From assembly GCF_004770745.1 (NCBI RefSeq), contig NZ_RQGD01000024.1, forward strand, positions 62,001-126,000: a stretch of 64,000 bases of DNA. Reading direction: 5' to 3'. Under the pieces are notes generated by a model. The model did no database searches. It was not told the origin of the DNA and saw nothing but the letters and a program-made list of their open reading frames with translations. This DNA is from Leptospira ognonensis. Lineage in GTDB: Bacteria; Spirochaetota; Leptospiria; Leptospirales; Leptospiraceae. Positions 18,662 through 30,129 of this stretch are shown piece after piece. The number at the start of each line of letters is the position of its first letter. Positions within the stretch are counted from its first letter, which is position 1. The position numbers were made by a program, and so were the translations under genes.

Positions 18662-19714
18662 CTAGGCAAGATTTTTTCTGTAGTAAAAAAGCGCAAACCG
18701 GAGAAGGGAATAGACCGCAATATAGAGGCTCAAAATAAATAGAATAAAAATCGTTTCGGTAGGAAAGTTTTTAATCCACTTCAATTTGTACAAACTGTAA
18801 AAAATTGTCGCTGGTAAATTTGCAAGTATCACAAAAAGAGTTGTTCCAGATTTTCCAAGCCAAGTTTCCGTCAGCAACTGATAGAGATGTTCCCTATGCG
18901 CTAAAAAAAGATTCTTTTTCTGACACATTCGTATGATGATTGTTAGAATTCCATCAACCCAGAATACAGGGAAGAGGAAAAATAATTTTAAAAGTTCGAA
19001 GGATTCGTCTGATTCTTTGCTCACCAAAAGAGGAAAGGATACCAGAAGAAATCCAAGAACGAGAGAACCACTGTCGCCCATAAATAACTTTGCCTTTGGA
19101 TAGTTAAAAAAGGCGAATCCAGAAAGGGCACAAAGTAACAAAGTTAACAGTAAAAAATAACTTCCCTTAGGTGCAAAGGCAGGTGAAAAAATTATCATCC
19201 AAAAAATTAAAGTCACAAAAATGGTCCCCACAAGATAAAGATCGAGACCATCCATGAAATTGACAAGATTTACAATAAAAACCAGAAGGAACCCACAAAA
19301 CAAAATTGAAATTATCTGGTTTTGTATCAAATGTCCGAGCAGACTAATGCTTGGATTTAAACATAGAATCCAACCGAAACAAAAAACAAATTCAAGTAGG
19401 AGCCTTATGTTAGGCGAAAGATGGTAGAGATCGTCTAAAAAACCAACCATACAAAAAAAGATAGATCCGAGTATCAGGAGTTTTAGATGAAATGCGTTCG
19501 AAATAGCTCCAGGGAAGAGATAATAAGTAACGAGAAGATAAAAGAGAAATAAGGGAACAAAGATCATTCCGCCCGACTTTTTTGTGATTTCTGAGTGTAG
19601 GCTTCGTTCGTTGGGGATATCCTTGATGCCGAAGGAGCCAAAAACATAAGTAGCATGCAAAATGAGGCTAATTAAGGCTAAAATCGCCAGAATGACGGAA
19701 AATGCGAACTCCAT
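18662..19714 (-). CDS. WecA/MraY-type sugar-phosphate transferase
   Basis: 350 residues with about ten membrane helices. The glycosyltransferase family 4 motifs are present: GFLDDLYHLSP (Asp pair for Mg2+), NLVNFMDGLD, AKLFMGDSGSLVLGF and a cytoplasmic His motif HREHLYQLL. Such enzymes attach a UDP-linked N-acetylhexosamine phosphate to undecaprenyl phosphate, starting O-antigen, enterobacterial-common-antigen-like or teichoic-type polymers. The length and the HREHLYQ motif place it nearer WecA/TagO/WbpL than MraY. It lies upstream of the DUF368 carrier-recycling gene. Confidence 0.88.
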   Translation of the reverse strand: MEFAFSVILAILALISLILHATYVFGSFGIKDIPNERSLHSEITKKSGGMIFVPLFLFYLLVTYYLFPGAISNAFHLKLLILGSIFFCMVGFLDDLYHLSPNIRLLLEFVFCFGWILCLNPSISLLGHLIQNQIISILFCGFLLVFIVNLVNFMDGLDLYLVGTIFVTLIFWMIIFSPAFAPKGSYFLLLTLLLCALSGFAFFNYPKAKLFMGDSGSLVLGFLLVSFPLLVSKESDESFELLKLFFLFPVFWVDGILTIIIRMCQKKNLFLAHREHLYQLLTETWLGKSGTTLFVILANLPATIFYSLYKLKWIKNFPTETIFILFILSLYIAVYSLLRFALFYYRKNLA

Positions 19715-19792
19715 TTCCTCTAAGTTTCCGAACTGGCCTCAATTTGGCAGTTTTTTATTGCAAAAATGAGTCCCCATTCCAGTTTTAAATTT

Positions 19793-20677
19793 ATGTTTCA
19801 AGGCGTCTATACTGCAGTCATCACTCCCTTTCGTAACGGCAAAATTGATTATGAGAGTTATTTCAAAATCCTTGAAAACCAAATCAATTCCGGTGTGGCA
19901 GGGGTTGTACCTTGCGGCACGACAGGAGAATCCCCGACCCTTTCCTACGAGGAGCACAAAGAACTCATCCAAAAAACTGTCGAGGTAGTGGCAGGACGGA
20001 TCCAGGTGATTGCTGGAACTGGCTCAAATTCTACGACGGAAGCCATCGAACTTACCGAAAGTGCCTGTGCGGACGGTGTGGATGGCATTCTCTCGGTAAA
20101 TCCTTATTACAACAAACCGACGCAGGAAGGTATGTTCCTGCATTTTTCGGAAATCTCCAAGCATGCAAACAAGCCCATCATGCTTTACAATATTCCAGGT
20201 CGGACGAATGTCAATCTGCTGCCTGAAACTGTCCAAAGACTTTCCGAATTGTCAAACATAACAGCCATTAAAGAAGCAACGGGCGATTTAGGTCAGATGG
20301 CCAAAGTCATATCCCTCACCAAGCCAGAATTTACTCTATTATCTGGTGATGATAATTTGACCTTACCTGTTCTTTCCATAGGTGGGATGGGAGTCGTTTC
20401 CGTTGTATCAAATTTGTTTCCCAGAGCCTGTGTGGATATGGTCGCCCTTTTTCAGAGAGGCGACGTTGCCGCGAGCAGAAAGATATATTATAAATTATTG
20501 CCTGTCTTCATAAATGCCTTCATCGAAACAAATCCGATACCCATCAAAGCTGCCATGAGTTGGTTTGGATATTGCCAAAATGATTTAAGACTACCCATGA
20601 CATCAATCACAAGCGGTCCTGGGGCGGATAATTTCAAGAAGATTGTATTTCAATTGAAAGAGGAAGGCATTGTCTAA
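19793..20677 (+). CDS. dapA: 4-hydroxy-tetrahydrodipicolinate synthase (DapA)
   Basis: 294 residues from ATG 19793 ([13 protein letters not shown]). The frame is open to ATG 19766, but the extra nine residues are not typical. DapA condenses pyruvate with aspartate semialdehyde on the way to diaminopimelate and lysine. Visible are [15 protein letters not shown] with the catalytic Thr residues, [12 protein letters not shown] with the catalytic Tyr, and the Schiff-base Lys in [10 protein letters not shown]. It is the first gene of dapA-dapB-cdaA-cdaR; dapB begins within its last codons. Diaminopimelate is needed for peptidoglycan. Confidence 0.95.
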   Translation: MFQGVYTAVITPFRNGKIDYESYFKILENQINSGVAGVVPCGTTGESPTLSYEEHKELIQKTVEVVAGRIQVIAGTGSNSTTEAIELTESACADGVDGILSVNPYYNKPTQEGMFLHFSEISKHANKPIMLYNIPGRTNVNLLPETVQRLSELSNITAIKEATGDLGQMAKVISLTKPEFTLLSGDDNLTLPVLSIGGMGVVSVVSNLFPRACVDMVALFQRGDVAASRKIYYKLLPVFINAFIETNPIPIKAAMSWFGYCQNDLRLPMTSITSGPGADNFKKIVFQLKEEGIV

Positions 20678-21473
20678 GTTAAAAATTGGCCTGATAGGTG
20701 CGAATGGGCGAATGGGCAAAGCCATAATACAAGTTCTTGCCCAATCACAAAAATCAAGTTTGAGTTCTGCAACAGTCAAAGCAGGGTCCGTTTATATCGG
20801 CTTTGATTCTGGGATTCATTCGGGCATCAAGGAAACGGGTGTTATTTTTGATTCAGATTTAGTGGCTGCTTGTAAAGGTTCTGATGTGCTCATCGATTTT
20901 AGTTCTCATACAGGTTTCTCTGAAAACTTATCAATCGCGGTCGCTGAGAAAAAACCCATCGTAATTGGAACAACGGGACTTACAGAAGCTGAAAAAATGG
21001 AAATCCAAACAGCTTCCACACAAATACCTATTGTGTTCTCACCTAATATGTCTGTAGGTGTAAATTTATTATTTAAGCTCACAGAAATCGCTGCAAAAGT
21101 TTTGCAAGAGGATTTTGATGTTGAGGTCTTAGACATCCATCATAGGCATAAAAAGGATGCACCATCAGGTACGGCTCAGCACCTAAAGGAAGTTCTACTG
21201 CGCGCTTTTGATCGAAAAGAAGAAAATGTCATTTATGGAAGGCACGGGATGTATCCAGAGCGAGATCCAAAAGAAATCGCAATCCATACCATGCGAGCGG
21301 GGGAAGTGATCGGTGACCACACGGTCTTTTTTTTAAGCCCAGAGGAGAGGATTGAAATTTCACATAAAGCCCAGGACCGTAAAACATTCGCAGTCGGTGC
21401 GGTGAAAGCAGCGGAGTTTTTGTCGGATAAATCTAAGGGATTATATAATATGTTCGATGTCTTAGGAATTTAG
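20670..21473 (+). CDS. dapB: 4-hydroxy-tetrahydrodipicolinate reductase (DapB)
   Basis: 267 residues from TTG 20670, with AGGAAGG directly upstream inside dapA. The NAD(P)H-binding start is [15 protein letters not shown]. The DapB signature [18 protein letters not shown] contains the catalytic His and the Lys proton donor; VIGTTGL and [12 protein letters not shown] also match. It overlaps dapA by 8 bases and is followed by cdaA after one base, so translation of the operon is tightly linked. Confidence 0.95.
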   Translation: MSKLKIGLIGANGRMGKAIIQVLAQSQKSSLSSATVKAGSVYIGFDSGIHSGIKETGVIFDSDLVAACKGSDVLIDFSSHTGFSENLSIAVAEKKPIVIGTTGLTEAEKMEIQTASTQIPIVFSPNMSVGVNLLFKLTEIAAKVLQEDFDVEVLDIHHRHKKDAPSGTAQHLKEVLLRAFDRKEENVIYGRHGMYPERDPKEIAIHTMRAGEVIGDHTVFFLSPEERIEISHKAQDRKTFAVGAVKAAEFLSDKSKGLYNMFDVLGI

Positions 21474-21474
21474 A

Positions 21475-22311
21475 TTGGATTTTCTTCGTGGTCTATATAT
21501 CATTCCTTGGAGTAAAAATTACGTCTCGATAGGACTTGATATACTCATAGTTGCTTTCATTATTTATAAAACCTATACGACATTACGTCGGACGAGAGGC
21601 TTGCAACTGTTACTTGGAGTTGGGATAATTTGGATCTCGGGAAGTCTCGCAGAGTATTTAAATTTTGAATTATTAGAATGGATTCTTACAAATATCAGAC
21701 CTGCTCTGGTCTTTGCGATCATAGTCCTCTTACAGCCTGAGCTAAGACGAATCACTGGAGATTTTGCTCGCATCAGACTGCTCAGATTGTTTTTTCTCAA
21801 GCCAGTCTTTGATCTAGACCCGATTATAGATGCTGTGAGGAGTATGGCCTCGCAAAAGATTGGTTCCCTCATCGTACTTGTCAAAGATATCAGCTTAAAA
21901 GAAATTTCTGAAAATGCTGTTAATATTGATGCAGCTGTCTCTTCTGAATTGCTTCAAACTATCTTCTTTAAAAATAGCCCTCTGCATGATGGAGCCGTCA
22001 TCATCGAACAAAATCGAATTATTTCTGCTGCCTCTTATCTACCAATGAGTAGCAATCTTGAAATCTCTACTTTGGGTGCAAGGCACAGATCAGCGCTTGG
22101 TCTTAGTGAGGAGTCTGATTCTATTATCATCGTTACTTCTGAGGAAACTGGAGAAATCACGGTTTGTTTTGCTGGTGAAATGTTTCATCCGGTAAAACCT
22201 CTGGAGTTAAAAGCACTTGTGAGCGGATTGATGTCGGGAACAAAAAAAACTGCCAAAGACGATGAAAGAAAAAGAAACAAAGAGCGGGAAATCGGAGTCA
22301 CTCATGATTAA
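21475..22311 (+). CDS. cdaA: Diadenylate cyclase CdaA
   Basis: 278 residues from TTG 21475. About three N-terminal membrane helices (about 15-85) are followed by a DAC domain. The active-site motifs are DGA at 172-174 ([10 protein letters not shown]) and RHR at 203-205 ([10 protein letters not shown]). The enzyme makes cyclic di-AMP from two ATP, a messenger for osmotic balance, potassium and cell-wall control. The following gene encodes CdaR, its usual regulator. In Firmicutes cdaA-cdaR is joined to glmM; here dapA-dapB is upstream, which still ties it to peptidoglycan precursor synthesis. Confidence 0.94.
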   Translation: MDFLRGLYIIPWSKNYVSIGLDILIVAFIIYKTYTTLRRTRGLQLLLGVGIIWISGSLAEYLNFELLEWILTNIRPALVFAIIVLLQPELRRITGDFARIRLLRLFFLKPVFDLDPIIDAVRSMASQKIGSLIVLVKDISLKEISENAVNIDAAVSSELLQTIFFKNSPLHDGAVIIEQNRIISAASYLPMSSNLEISTLGARHRSALGLSEESDSIIIVTSEETGEITVCFAGEMFHPVKPLELKALVSGLMSGTKKTAKDDERKRNKEREIGVTHD

Positions 22312-23365
22312 AAGTATCATGGAAAAAATATTCCGAAACTGGAAAGCGAAGCTCCTCTCCTTATTAATTGCCGCGTTCTTTTATATAAATTTACAAAATT
22401 CGAAAATTCTTATAAAAACGATAAATGTTCCCGTTGAATATCCTAAGTTAAGTGGAAATTTATCTTATGCTAAGAATCCAGAAAAAACGATTCCCGTTCG
22501 AGTTGAAGGCCTTAAGGACGTTGTCAATTATTACTCTCAGTTTATGAAGGCAGTCATTGAAGCTGAGGATGTTCAATTTGGAGTCACTGAGGTTCCGATC
22601 AAAAAAATCGTCGGTGTTCCGAATGGTGTCAAAGTTACGAAACTTAAAAAAACGGTTCCAGTCGAAATAGAATCTCGGGGATTAAAAGTTGTTCCAGTAG
22701 AAGTTGTTTTTGAAGGGAATCCACCACCAAACTTTGAGAAGCTGACTCAAATCCTGAGCCCCTCTCGCGTGACCATTAGTGGAAAGCCACAAGATTTAGA
22801 GAAAATTTCGAAGGTTACGCTTCCTGAAATTAGTTTGAATGAACGAAGAGAGCCTTTCGCGAAAACCGTGAGAATTCCAGATTTACCTAAAGGGCTTAAC
22901 GTTTTAGGGACACGAGATGTGACGGTAAATGTAAACATCATTCCACTTTCCTATAAAACGGGTGAACAGACTGCAGCGGGTATTCCTATCATATGTTCAG
23001 GACTTGATCCGAGGCTGGAAGCTGAATTCTCAGAGGAACAATTGGCGATCCGATATTTCTCGCTTAAGCCCATTCGTTCTGCACAAATCCTAACAGGGAT
23101 TGTAGCTCAAGTGCCTTGCAATTACATCTATGATCCTATCAAAAAAAAGATCATTCCAGAACTCCAGCCCCAGATAGCGAAAGTTAGAGTCGTAAAAAAT
23201 AAGGACCTTAAGGGAATTGAAATTCTTCAGACCAATCCAGAAAAAATTGAAATTAGATATCGTATCAAAGAAGGCATCGATATACCAGGGAACGACGGAT
23301 CTGACCCAGAAGAAGGAAGTGGTCTTGAAGATCCAAGTCATTGGCCTGGTGCTAGTAAATCTTAG
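22304..23365 (+). CDS. cdaR: YbbR-domain regulator of CdaA (CdaR)
   Basis: 353 residues from ATG 22304, preferred because GGAG lies about six bases upstream and because [20 protein letters not shown] is the normal YbbR start. One N-terminal membrane helix ([15 protein letters not shown]) is followed by extracytoplasmic beta-rich YbbR repeats with the typical PVRVEG and [13 protein letters not shown] elements. YbbR proteins bind and modulate CdaA from the outer face of the membrane. The start overlaps the end of cdaA by 8 bases. The C-terminal tail is acidic and probably disordered. Confidence 0.88.
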   Translation: MIKSIMEKIFRNWKAKLLSLLIAAFFYINLQNSKILIKTINVPVEYPKLSGNLSYAKNPEKTIPVRVEGLKDVVNYYSQFMKAVIEAEDVQFGVTEVPIKKIVGVPNGVKVTKLKKTVPVEIESRGLKVVPVEVVFEGNPPPNFEKLTQILSPSRVTISGKPQDLEKISKVTLPEISLNERREPFAKTVRIPDLPKGLNVLGTRDVTVNVNIIPLSYKTGEQTAAGIPIICSGLDPRLEAEFSEEQLAIRYFSLKPIRSAQILTGIVAQVPCNYIYDPIKKKIIPELQPQIAKVRVVKNKDLKGIEILQTNPEKIEIRYRIKEGIDIPGNDGSDPEEGSGLEDPSHWPGASKS

Positions 23366-23372
23366 TTAGCTT

Positions 23373-24266
23373 TTAGTTTTGTTTTAAAAAATCGTATATT
23401 TCTTTAAAGCAAGCTTCTGGATTTTCCCATTGAGGGTAATGACCGATTTCCTCCCATTTGATGATCTTTCCGTTTTTGATGGGCATTTTTTCGATTTCGG
23501 TTATGAGATGTCTCCCGCTCACAGGATCGCTTCCCCCATTGATAAAAAGAAGTGGCACATCTGTCTTTGTTAAAACTCCTACCCAACGTTCCTGATATTG
23601 TTTTCTATCCTTGATGTAGTGTAACAGCTTATGTGCGATTCGAATGTTTCCAGGATAGGTAATAAGTTTCCAAAGAGTATTCAATTCACCAGCTTCTGGT
23701 TTAGTTTTCGGACCAAATACTTCACTGAATGCCTTAGCAAACTTTTTTGGATTGAATCCTTTGGAGAGAATCGGTCCAAGAATTGGTAATGTTAAAAGTT
23801 TTTGAGTAAAGGTGGGTCTATGCAGACTTGGGATTAGTCCTCCGTTAAGGAATACGGCACCATCGATCTCAAACTTTTTGGTTGAAGATTCCAAGTTTCG
23901 TGCTAAGAGCTCTTGACCAACGCTAACCGCATAATCATGAAAAACGAATTTCACTCTTTTTAGGGCATTCTTCTCAATAAAGGATTCAATGATATCAGTT
24001 TGTTCGAGGATGCTATATGTGTGATTTTTTGGTTTTGATGAATATCCGAATCCTAGAAAATCGATCGCATATGTATTAAAATGGCGGCTCAGACCTGCAA
24101 AAATTTTTGAATAATCCCAGGACGATGTTGGGAATCCATGTAACAAAAGTAAGTGATTTCCTCTTCCTTCATTAATATAGAATATTTGATGTTTATGGTA
24201 ATCAAAGAACTTCCCACTTGCAAGCCATTCTGTCGCATTTCTTTTTGGAATTGTTTCTTGAGTCAT
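23373..24266 (-). CDS. Alpha/beta hydrolase with Asp nucleophile (dehalogenase/epoxide hydrolase-like)
   Basis: 297 residues, soluble. Oxyanion-hole motif LLLHGFPTSSW lies at 41-50, and the catalytic His in EIGHYPQWENP is near the C-terminus. The nucleophile elbow reads FVFHDYAVSVGQEL with Asp (D111) where esterases have Ser. Asp at this place is the hallmark of haloalkane dehalogenases and epoxide hydrolases, which use a covalent ester intermediate. The natural substrate cannot be read from the sequence. It is divergent from the cyclase gene and convergent with cdaR. Confidence 0.82.
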   Translation of the reverse strand: MTQETIPKRNATEWLASGKFFDYHKHQIFYINEGRGNHLLLLHGFPTSSWDYSKIFAGLSRHFNTYAIDFLGFGYSSKPKNHTYSILEQTDIIESFIEKNALKRVKFVFHDYAVSVGQELLARNLESSTKKFEIDGAVFLNGGLIPSLHRPTFTQKLLTLPILGPILSKGFNPKKFAKAFSEVFGPKTKPEAGELNTLWKLITYPGNIRIAHKLLHYIKDRKQYQERWVGVLTKTDVPLLFINGGSDPVSGRHLITEIEKMPIKNGKIIKWEEIGHYPQWENPEACFKEIYDFLKQN

Positions 24267-24362
24267 GGTTAAAAGTGAATCAGTATATCTCAGTTTATGT
24301 CAATCAATTTGTAATTCTTTAAGGGCTTGACAGTGTAACTTTTAAATATCCTGCTTAGTCAG

Positions 24363-26930
24363 ATGTCTTTATATCCTATTAAATACTTTTATGTGCCAGA
24401 TGGACTCATGTCAGATTGGGATTATTTTTGGTACCAGTTCCCCTATGGAGCGCCAGGATTACTTACCTTTGTTGTTGGGATATTCTTAAGTTATTTTGCC
24501 TTTCAAAAGTTTAAAACATCTAATGACGACAATCGTAAATTTCATTTAAATTTGGTAATCGCATTCATCAGCTTTGGGACAACAGGACTTGTACTGACTC
24601 TTAGAGCTTGGATTCAGAACATTGACACACTTATATTTTGGAATGATGTTTTATATTTTCTGGTAGCGCCGCTGGCACCTTCGGGTTTGTATTTAGCATA
24701 CTACATGACTGGCAGAAAGAGCAAACTTCTGCTATACTGGTCTTATCTACTTTGGTTCGCTTCCCTTTTTTTATATTTCGGAATCCTGATCGGAAAAGGT
24801 TTTGAGAGAGATTTTTTTACCTATACTTTTGGAAAATATCCCAAGGGGAGTATGTTTATCAAACCTTGGGGACTGCTTGCTCCTATCGCCTATTTTTTTC
24901 AGATTGTACCTGCTTTTATTAAACACTATGATCATATACGTCAAAACTACCATCTGTCTTTGTTCCACGGAGTTAATTTATTATTCTTACTCGTGGTCTT
25001 CAATGCTCCAAGTATCTTAGGCTATAAATTTTATCCGGGTGGATTTTTTCTCTTTATCCCCATGTTGATGGTTGCCTACGGAGTTTTTCGGTCTGACTTC
25101 TTCGATGTCAATGAGCTTCTATTTCAGAAAAACGGAATGTTCTACTTCCTTTTTGCCTTATTGTCATTCGTATTGATTTTTATCTCTTTTGGTGTATCTT
25201 TTGGTCTTTCTCCCATCTCTTATGAGGCATCAAAATGGTATCCCTGGGGGCTTCCCCCTGTCGTAAGTGTCTTTGCATCCGTTTTTCTTTCTATACTTGT
25301 TGCCGGGGCCAATCCATCTGCTCGTCTGAACCAGCTGTGTGCCTTTGCCTTAATACTTATGGGATTTTATGTCATACAATCAGTACCATTAAAGTTGAAC
25401 GTCTCTTATGTGGTTCAACTTCGCATTTCACAAATAACCTTCGTAGCTTTCTCTTTTGCCCCGTCCATTATGGTAAGGTTAGTCTTTCAGGCTATCGCCA
25501 AAAAGGATCCAGTCTGGTTAAAGTACATCGATGTGTTATGTGTAATCGCTGCTCTGCTTGCACCATCACCTTATTTATTCGTCGGCTTTTTTGAATATCC
25601 ATGGTCAAGAGTCCATCATGGAGGACCAGCGGAAATATTGATTGGTTTTAATGGTGCACTTGCTTTTTTACTAGTGCTTTTTACTTTCCTAAAACATCGT
25701 GATTATTTGAATTCCGCATCAAAGTGGATCGTTGGTTCTTTTCTACTTTCAGCAGGTTTGTTTTTATTTGCATTACTTCCGTCTCATGGCATCCCCCTTT
25801 ATCCGATTAGTGATTTTCAATTTATTCCTGCACTGATCTTGGGTTATTCGGTCTTAAGGCATGGTGCTTTATCCTTAGAAGGTCGGACCATTCAGCTCAG
25901 CCAAAAACTAGCCAATCTAGGTCTGGTAACTATGGGGATTGCCGGTATTCTTTATTTTCCACTCATTCGAGATCAGTATGGTATGGGCGAATCAGCGTTT
26001 CACCTAATGATGATCGTATTACCTCTCATTTTGTTTAATTACTTAGTCATCTATATCATGTCGAGACCTCTGGCGGAAGAACTTGATATCAGTTACTTTT
26101 TGTTAGATTTAGAAAAACAGAAGGCAGATGAAGAAAGAGAGAAGGCGCTCATTGCTCAGGATAAGTCCGAGATCGCCATGGAAGAATCAGAGAAATTGCT
26201 TCTAAATATTCTTCCGTATAAAGTTGCACAAGAGTTGAAGGAAAAGGGATCTGTAACACCTGCTAGATACGAAAAAGTAAGCGTTCTTTTTACTGATTTT
26301 AAAGGTTTTACGAAAGTAGCCGAAGGTATGGATGAACAAGAGCTTTTGCATGAGTTAGATGCCAGTTTCACTCAATTTGATGAAATTATATTGAGAAACA
26401 ATTTAGAAAAATTAAAAACAATCGGAGATTCTTATATGTGTGCCGGCGGTCTGCCAGTATCCAACAAGACCAATGCGATTGATTCTTGTATAGCCGCCTT
26501 AGAAATTCAAAGTTTTATGAATCAATTGAAAGAAATTAAAATCGGATTGGGTCTCCCGTTTTGGGAATTGAGATTAGGAATTCATACGGGTCCCGTGGTT
26601 GCGGGTGTTGTGGGAAGATTTAAATTTGCCTACGATATATGGGGAGATACGGTAAACACTGCCTCTCGTATGGAATCAGGTGGTGAGACGGGGAAGATCA
26701 ATATATCCTCAGCAACTCACGAAGAAATAAAATATTTTTTTGAAACGGAATATCGGGGGAAAATTCATGGTAAAAACAAAGGAGAAATGGATATGTATTT
26801 TCTCCATCGTTTAAAACCAAGGTATTCACAAGATCCTGAGGGCAAGGCACCTAACAAACTCTTTCGCGATATCTATGCAAAGATTCATGCAGGTGCCACT
26901 GTTCAATGGAAACATCAAAACAAAGATTAG
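24363..26930 (+). CDS. Large membrane class III adenylate cyclase
   Basis: 855 residues. The first about 580 residues are largely hydrophobic, with about 15-16 predicted membrane helices of 7TM-sensor type. A charged helix (about 580-630) links them to a class III nucleotide cyclase domain. That domain shows [11 protein letters not shown] (metal-binding Asp near 642), LKTIGDSYM (Lys near 684) and [15 protein letters not shown] (Asp near 758, with the Asn/Arg that bind ribose and phosphate). The Lys/Asp pair is the adenine-specific pair, so cyclic AMP is the predicted product. The signal detected by the membrane part is unknown. It is convergent with fliF, overlapping by 4 bases. Confidence 0.88.
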   Translation: MSLYPIKYFYVPDGLMSDWDYFWYQFPYGAPGLLTFVVGIFLSYFAFQKFKTSNDDNRKFHLNLVIAFISFGTTGLVLTLRAWIQNIDTLIFWNDVLYFLVAPLAPSGLYLAYYMTGRKSKLLLYWSYLLWFASLFLYFGILIGKGFERDFFTYTFGKYPKGSMFIKPWGLLAPIAYFFQIVPAFIKHYDHIRQNYHLSLFHGVNLLFLLVVFNAPSILGYKFYPGGFFLFIPMLMVAYGVFRSDFFDVNELLFQKNGMFYFLFALLSFVLIFISFGVSFGLSPISYEASKWYPWGLPPVVSVFASVFLSILVAGANPSARLNQLCAFALILMGFYVIQSVPLKLNVSYVVQLRISQITFVAFSFAPSIMVRLVFQAIAKKDPVWLKYIDVLCVIAALLAPSPYLFVGFFEYPWSRVHHGGPAEILIGFNGALAFLLVLFTFLKHRDYLNSASKWIVGSFLLSAGLFLFALLPSHGIPLYPISDFQFIPALILGYSVLRHGALSLEGRTIQLSQKLANLGLVTMGIAGILYFPLIRDQYGMGESAFHLMMIVLPLILFNYLVIYIMSRPLAEELDISYFLLDLEKQKADEEREKALIAQDKSEIAMEESEKLLLNILPYKVAQELKEKGSVTPARYEKVSVLFTDFKGFTKVAEGMDEQELLHELDASFTQFDEIILRNNLEKLKTIGDSYMCAGGLPVSNKTNAIDSCIAALEIQSFMNQLKEIKIGLGLPFWELRLGIHTGPVVAGVVGRFKFAYDIWGDTVNTASRMESGGETGKINISSATHEEIKYFFETEYRGKIHGKNKGEMDMYFLHRLKPRYSQDPEGKAPNKLFRDIYAKIHAGATVQWKHQNKD

Positions 26931-28627
26931 CTTGCTTCCTCTTCTGCAAGCCAAGTGCGCAAAAGTTGAGCCACGTCCTCGGGCTTCTCTTTGGCAAGAT
27001 TGATCGCGTTTTCGAGAAGTTCTCTTCTGAGTTTTTCGTCTAGAGAGAGCTCGACTTCTGCTCCCCCTTCGTCCATCACTCGAAGTGCTGCTTCGCGCAT
27101 CATCTGCTGTTGCGCAGCGAGTTCTTCTTCTCTGAGCCTTCTTCTTCGTGCCATCTCTTTCTTGATCGCTCGGTAGACAAGAACTGCTAGGATAAGTAAA
27201 ATGAGAATGATAAGTGAAGCAATGACCATATTACGAATGGCTCTTTGTTTTTGAAACTCTTCATCTTCGGCACGAAATTGTTCCGTTCTATCCTTAGGGA
27301 TTGTAATGACACTGATTTGGTCACCACGAGGTCTCGTATAACCAATCGCAGCTTCCAAGTTTTTTCGGATTAATTTTAAATCAGATTCCGCAACTGGAAT
27401 GTACTTTCGATCATACCCCATTCCATCTTCTCTTTCTTTCCTATCCCAGACCCCATCTACAACGACAGAGAGACCTATCTTATCAATTTTCCAAGGCTGG
27501 CGTTTGATATCTTTGACACGTTTATTAAATTCGTAATTATTTATATTTTCATCTTTCGAATACTCAGCTTTTTGGTAGTCCGTGTCTTTATAACCTGGTG
27601 GTAAATTTGGTTCTGTCCCGGCTGGACCATCGGGAGTGAATCCTCTTCCTTTGAATGCTTCCTTTGTTTCTTTTGAGGAAACTTTAAGAGAGTAGCCATC
27701 AACTAATTTTCGTTCTGAATAAGGTGTGTCAGGGTTATCATATTCAGCAACAACAGGCATAACTTCGTTTTCGGTCAGTGACTCTTGGTCCCAGTTGAGA
27801 ACGTATTCGAATCTCGTGATATCAACCCTATCTTCACCACCTAAGTACCAGCGAAGGGTATTTCGAATATCAATGAGTCGTTTGACACGCTCTTCTTCTT
27901 CAATGCGTAATTTTTCTTGGACGATTCGTAATTCTAATCTTTCTTTTTCTAAATCTTCTTCAAAATCAGAAATGATCTTTCCGTCTGGATCGGCAACACT
28001 TACGTTTTCAGGTTTTAACTTTGGTACGGCGCGCGCTACCAAATTCACAATCCCTTTCACTTCCTTTTTACTTAAGCCTTCAACGCCTGGTCTAAAATGT
28101 AAGATGACACTCGCTTTAACAGGGTAGGCATTTGCTTCAAATAGATCTGCCTCTGGCATTGCGATGTTTACATCTGCCTTTTCAATGGGCCTTAGGGTCA
28201 TTAAGGATTTTTCGATCGCACCTTTAAGAGCACGGTATTTTTTGATGTCTTTGTCGAACTGAGTTTCTGTGAATTTTTCAATATCGAAAAGTTCCCATCC
28301 GCTCACGCCAGCTGGGATTAAATTTTCTTGGGCGAGTTTGGTTACGATCTCTTGTCTGACATCTGGATCGACAGTGATCATTGACGTTTCGCTTGTACCG
28401 TAACTATAACCTAACGCATCAAGTTTTTTTGTTACTTCCGAGAAATCTTTTGGATCTAAGTCTTTAAATAATACGATGCGATTCCGAGTCGAAGAGACAT
28501 TGGAGAGAATCACAACGGCTGCCACGATGACGAGAAGGACACCGCCTAAGATCATTTTTTTGGTCTTGTCTAATTTGTTGAAAAGATCTTTGATGTTATC
28601 GATAATTTTTTGCAGTGGCTCAGGCAT
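26927..28627 (-). CDS. fliF: Flagellar MS-ring protein FliF
   Basis: 566 residues from ATG 28627. Two membrane helices (about 25-45 and about 455-475) flank a large periplasmic region with ring-building motifs. The start region ([22 protein letters not shown]) and [12 protein letters not shown] are typical. The acidic C-terminal helix [22 protein letters not shown] binds FliG. FliF forms the MS ring of the periplasmic flagellar motor. In most flagellar operons it follows fliE directly and precedes fliG; here a two-gene block on the opposite strand separates it from fliE, and fliG is not downstream. Confidence 0.96.
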   Translation of the reverse strand: MPEPLQKIIDNIKDLFNKLDKTKKMILGGVLLVIVAAVVILSNVSSTRNRIVLFKDLDPKDFSEVTKKLDALGYSYGTSETSMITVDPDVRQEIVTKLAQENLIPAGVSGWELFDIEKFTETQFDKDIKKYRALKGAIEKSLMTLRPIEKADVNIAMPEADLFEANAYPVKASVILHFRPGVEGLSKKEVKGIVNLVARAVPKLKPENVSVADPDGKIISDFEEDLEKERLELRIVQEKLRIEEEERVKRLIDIRNTLRWYLGGEDRVDITRFEYVLNWDQESLTENEVMPVVAEYDNPDTPYSERKLVDGYSLKVSSKETKEAFKGRGFTPDGPAGTEPNLPPGYKDTDYQKAEYSKDENINNYEFNKRVKDIKRQPWKIDKIGLSVVVDGVWDRKEREDGMGYDRKYIPVAESDLKLIRKNLEAAIGYTRPRGDQISVITIPKDRTEQFRAEDEEFQKQRAIRNMVIASLIILILLILAVLVYRAIKKEMARRRRLREEELAAQQQMMREAALRVMDEGGAEVELSLDEKLRRELLENAINLAKEKPEDVAQLLRTWLAEEEAS

Positions 28628-28739
28628 ACTTGTGGCATCATCCTATAATGGGACATAATGCCAGCTTTGGTCATTTTTGTACAAGTATTTTTCGTGATTT
28701 TCTCTTGCGATCCCAAGCCTTGCGGACGATTCTTTTGAA

Positions 28740-29684
28740 GTGGACTCGATTTATACCATTGATTGCAAGTATGCTGGGATTTTAGACGTGGCCTGTGCCT
28801 ACCTTGTGGTAGAAGGTGACCGAGCAAGCTTCATAGAAACAAACACAACTCTTGCTGTTCCCTTATTGCTCGCAAAATTAGAGGCGCTCGGAATCCCTAA
28901 AGAGAATGTAGACTATGTCATCATCACGCATGTCCACCTAGACCATGCGGGTGGTGCCTCTGCCTTACTCCAAGCTTGCCCCAATGCAACCCTCCTTGCG
29001 CATCCAAAGGCCGCAAAACATATGATCACGCCTGAGAGACTGATTGCCAGTAGCATGCAGGTCTATGGGGAAGAAAATTTTAAAAAATTATATGGGGAAA
29101 TCAATCCCATACCTTCCCAGCGAGTACGGGTCATGTTAGATGGTGAGACTCTCGTCTGGGGTGAGAGAAGTCTGAAGTTTTTGTATACACGGGGGCATGC
29201 CAACCATCACTTTTGCATCCATGATTCAAAATCAAATTCGATATTTACAGGAGATAGTTTTGGCATCGCCTATCCTGCAATGGAGAAAGGTGGCAGGTTT
29301 ATTTTTCCGACGACCACTCCTACCGATTTTCATTCCGAGGAGGCAATACGTTCCCTTGGGCTGATTCTGGGCACGGGAGCAACGACAGCCTACCTAACTC
29401 ATTTTGGAAGTATTCAGAATCTTGAAATACAATCGCAATATTTAAGAAAGGGAATCCTTCAGTGCCAAGAAGCCATAGATCATGCAAAAAAAATATTTCC
29501 ATCAGAAAATGGTTCTAATAGAGATAAGGTGTATTTATTTTTCGTGGAAACAGTGAAAGATATGATTTCAACATTGGCGGAAGACCAGAAAGTTACTTTA
29601 TCGGAAAATGATTGGCGCTTACTTGGGTTAGATGTCGATTTAAATGCCCAAGGTTTAGTTTTTGCTATGGGCCGAAATTTCTAA
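28740..29684 (+). CDS. MBL-fold metallo-hydrolase
   Basis: 314 residues from GTG 28740. The zinc motif THVHLDHAGG (HxHxDH) lies near residue 62, with further metal ligands in GHANHHFC, TGDSFGI and the late LTHFGS. This is a metallo-beta-lactamase fold of the glyoxalase II/RNase Z-like superfamily; the substrate is not predictable. The gene has no signal peptide, so it acts in the cytoplasm. It is divergent from fliF and directly followed by a small lipoprotein gene that starts on the next base after its stop. Confidence 0.86.
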   Translation: MDSIYTIDCKYAGILDVACAYLVVEGDRASFIETNTTLAVPLLLAKLEALGIPKENVDYVIITHVHLDHAGGASALLQACPNATLLAHPKAAKHMITPERLIASSMQVYGEENFKKLYGEINPIPSQRVRVMLDGETLVWGERSLKFLYTRGHANHHFCIHDSKSNSIFTGDSFGIAYPAMEKGGRFIFPTTTPTDFHSEEAIRSLGLILGTGATTAYLTHFGSIQNLEIQSQYLRKGILQCQEAIDHAKKIFPSENGSNRDKVYLFFVETVKDMISTLAEDQKVTLSENDWRLLGLDVDLNAQGLVFAMGRNF

Positions 29685-30125
29685 ATGATTCGTATTTTAT
29701 TTGTTATATTCTGTTTCTTTACCATCGTGTCTATTTTTTCCTGCATGACACCTAGCGAGATTGATCGGTCGAGCCATAGGATCCAATTGCGAGTGAAGTG
29801 CGATGAGTTTGATGATACATTTTATTATCCAACACCTCTCATGGAACGAAAGGACCTTCTCACTGTGCTTGCCGAACTTTCTTTAAAAGAAAATCCAGCA
29901 ATCCGATTCATTTCCACAAACCAGACTGAAGAGATTATGGAAGTAAATGGAAGGAGAACGAGCTGGAAGGAGGCTTGGCATATCTATTTAAATGGGCAAC
30001 TTCTTTCTTCTGAAGATTTAAAAAAAGGGGTCCGGGTCGGTGAGAAGGATAAATTGGAAATTCGGTTGGAGGCAACAGAACGCGTGTTTGGTATTCCTAC
30101 CAAACACGAGGAATCTAAAGACTAG
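29685..30125 (+). CDS. Small lipoprotein, DUF4430-like
   Basis: 146 residues. An N-terminal hydrophobic segment ends in a spirochetal lipobox SIFSC (Cys at about 20), predicting a lipid-anchored protein. The domain after it has GRRTSWKEAWHIYLNGQLL and VGEKDKLEIRLEA, which resembles the DUF4430 pattern in transcobalamin-like proteins (W..Y.NG and a GD.I.W.. strand). It starts immediately after the MBL gene, and its end is separated by four bases from the convergent fliE. The assignment to DUF4430 is tentative. Confidence 0.65.
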   Translation: MIRILFVIFCFFTIVSIFSCMTPSEIDRSSHRIQLRVKCDEFDDTFYYPTPLMERKDLLTVLAELSLKENPAIRFISTNQTEEIMEVNGRRTSWKEAWHIYLNGQLLSSEDLKKGVRVGEKDKLEIRLEATERVFGIPTKHEESKD

Positions 30126-30129
30126 AAAA

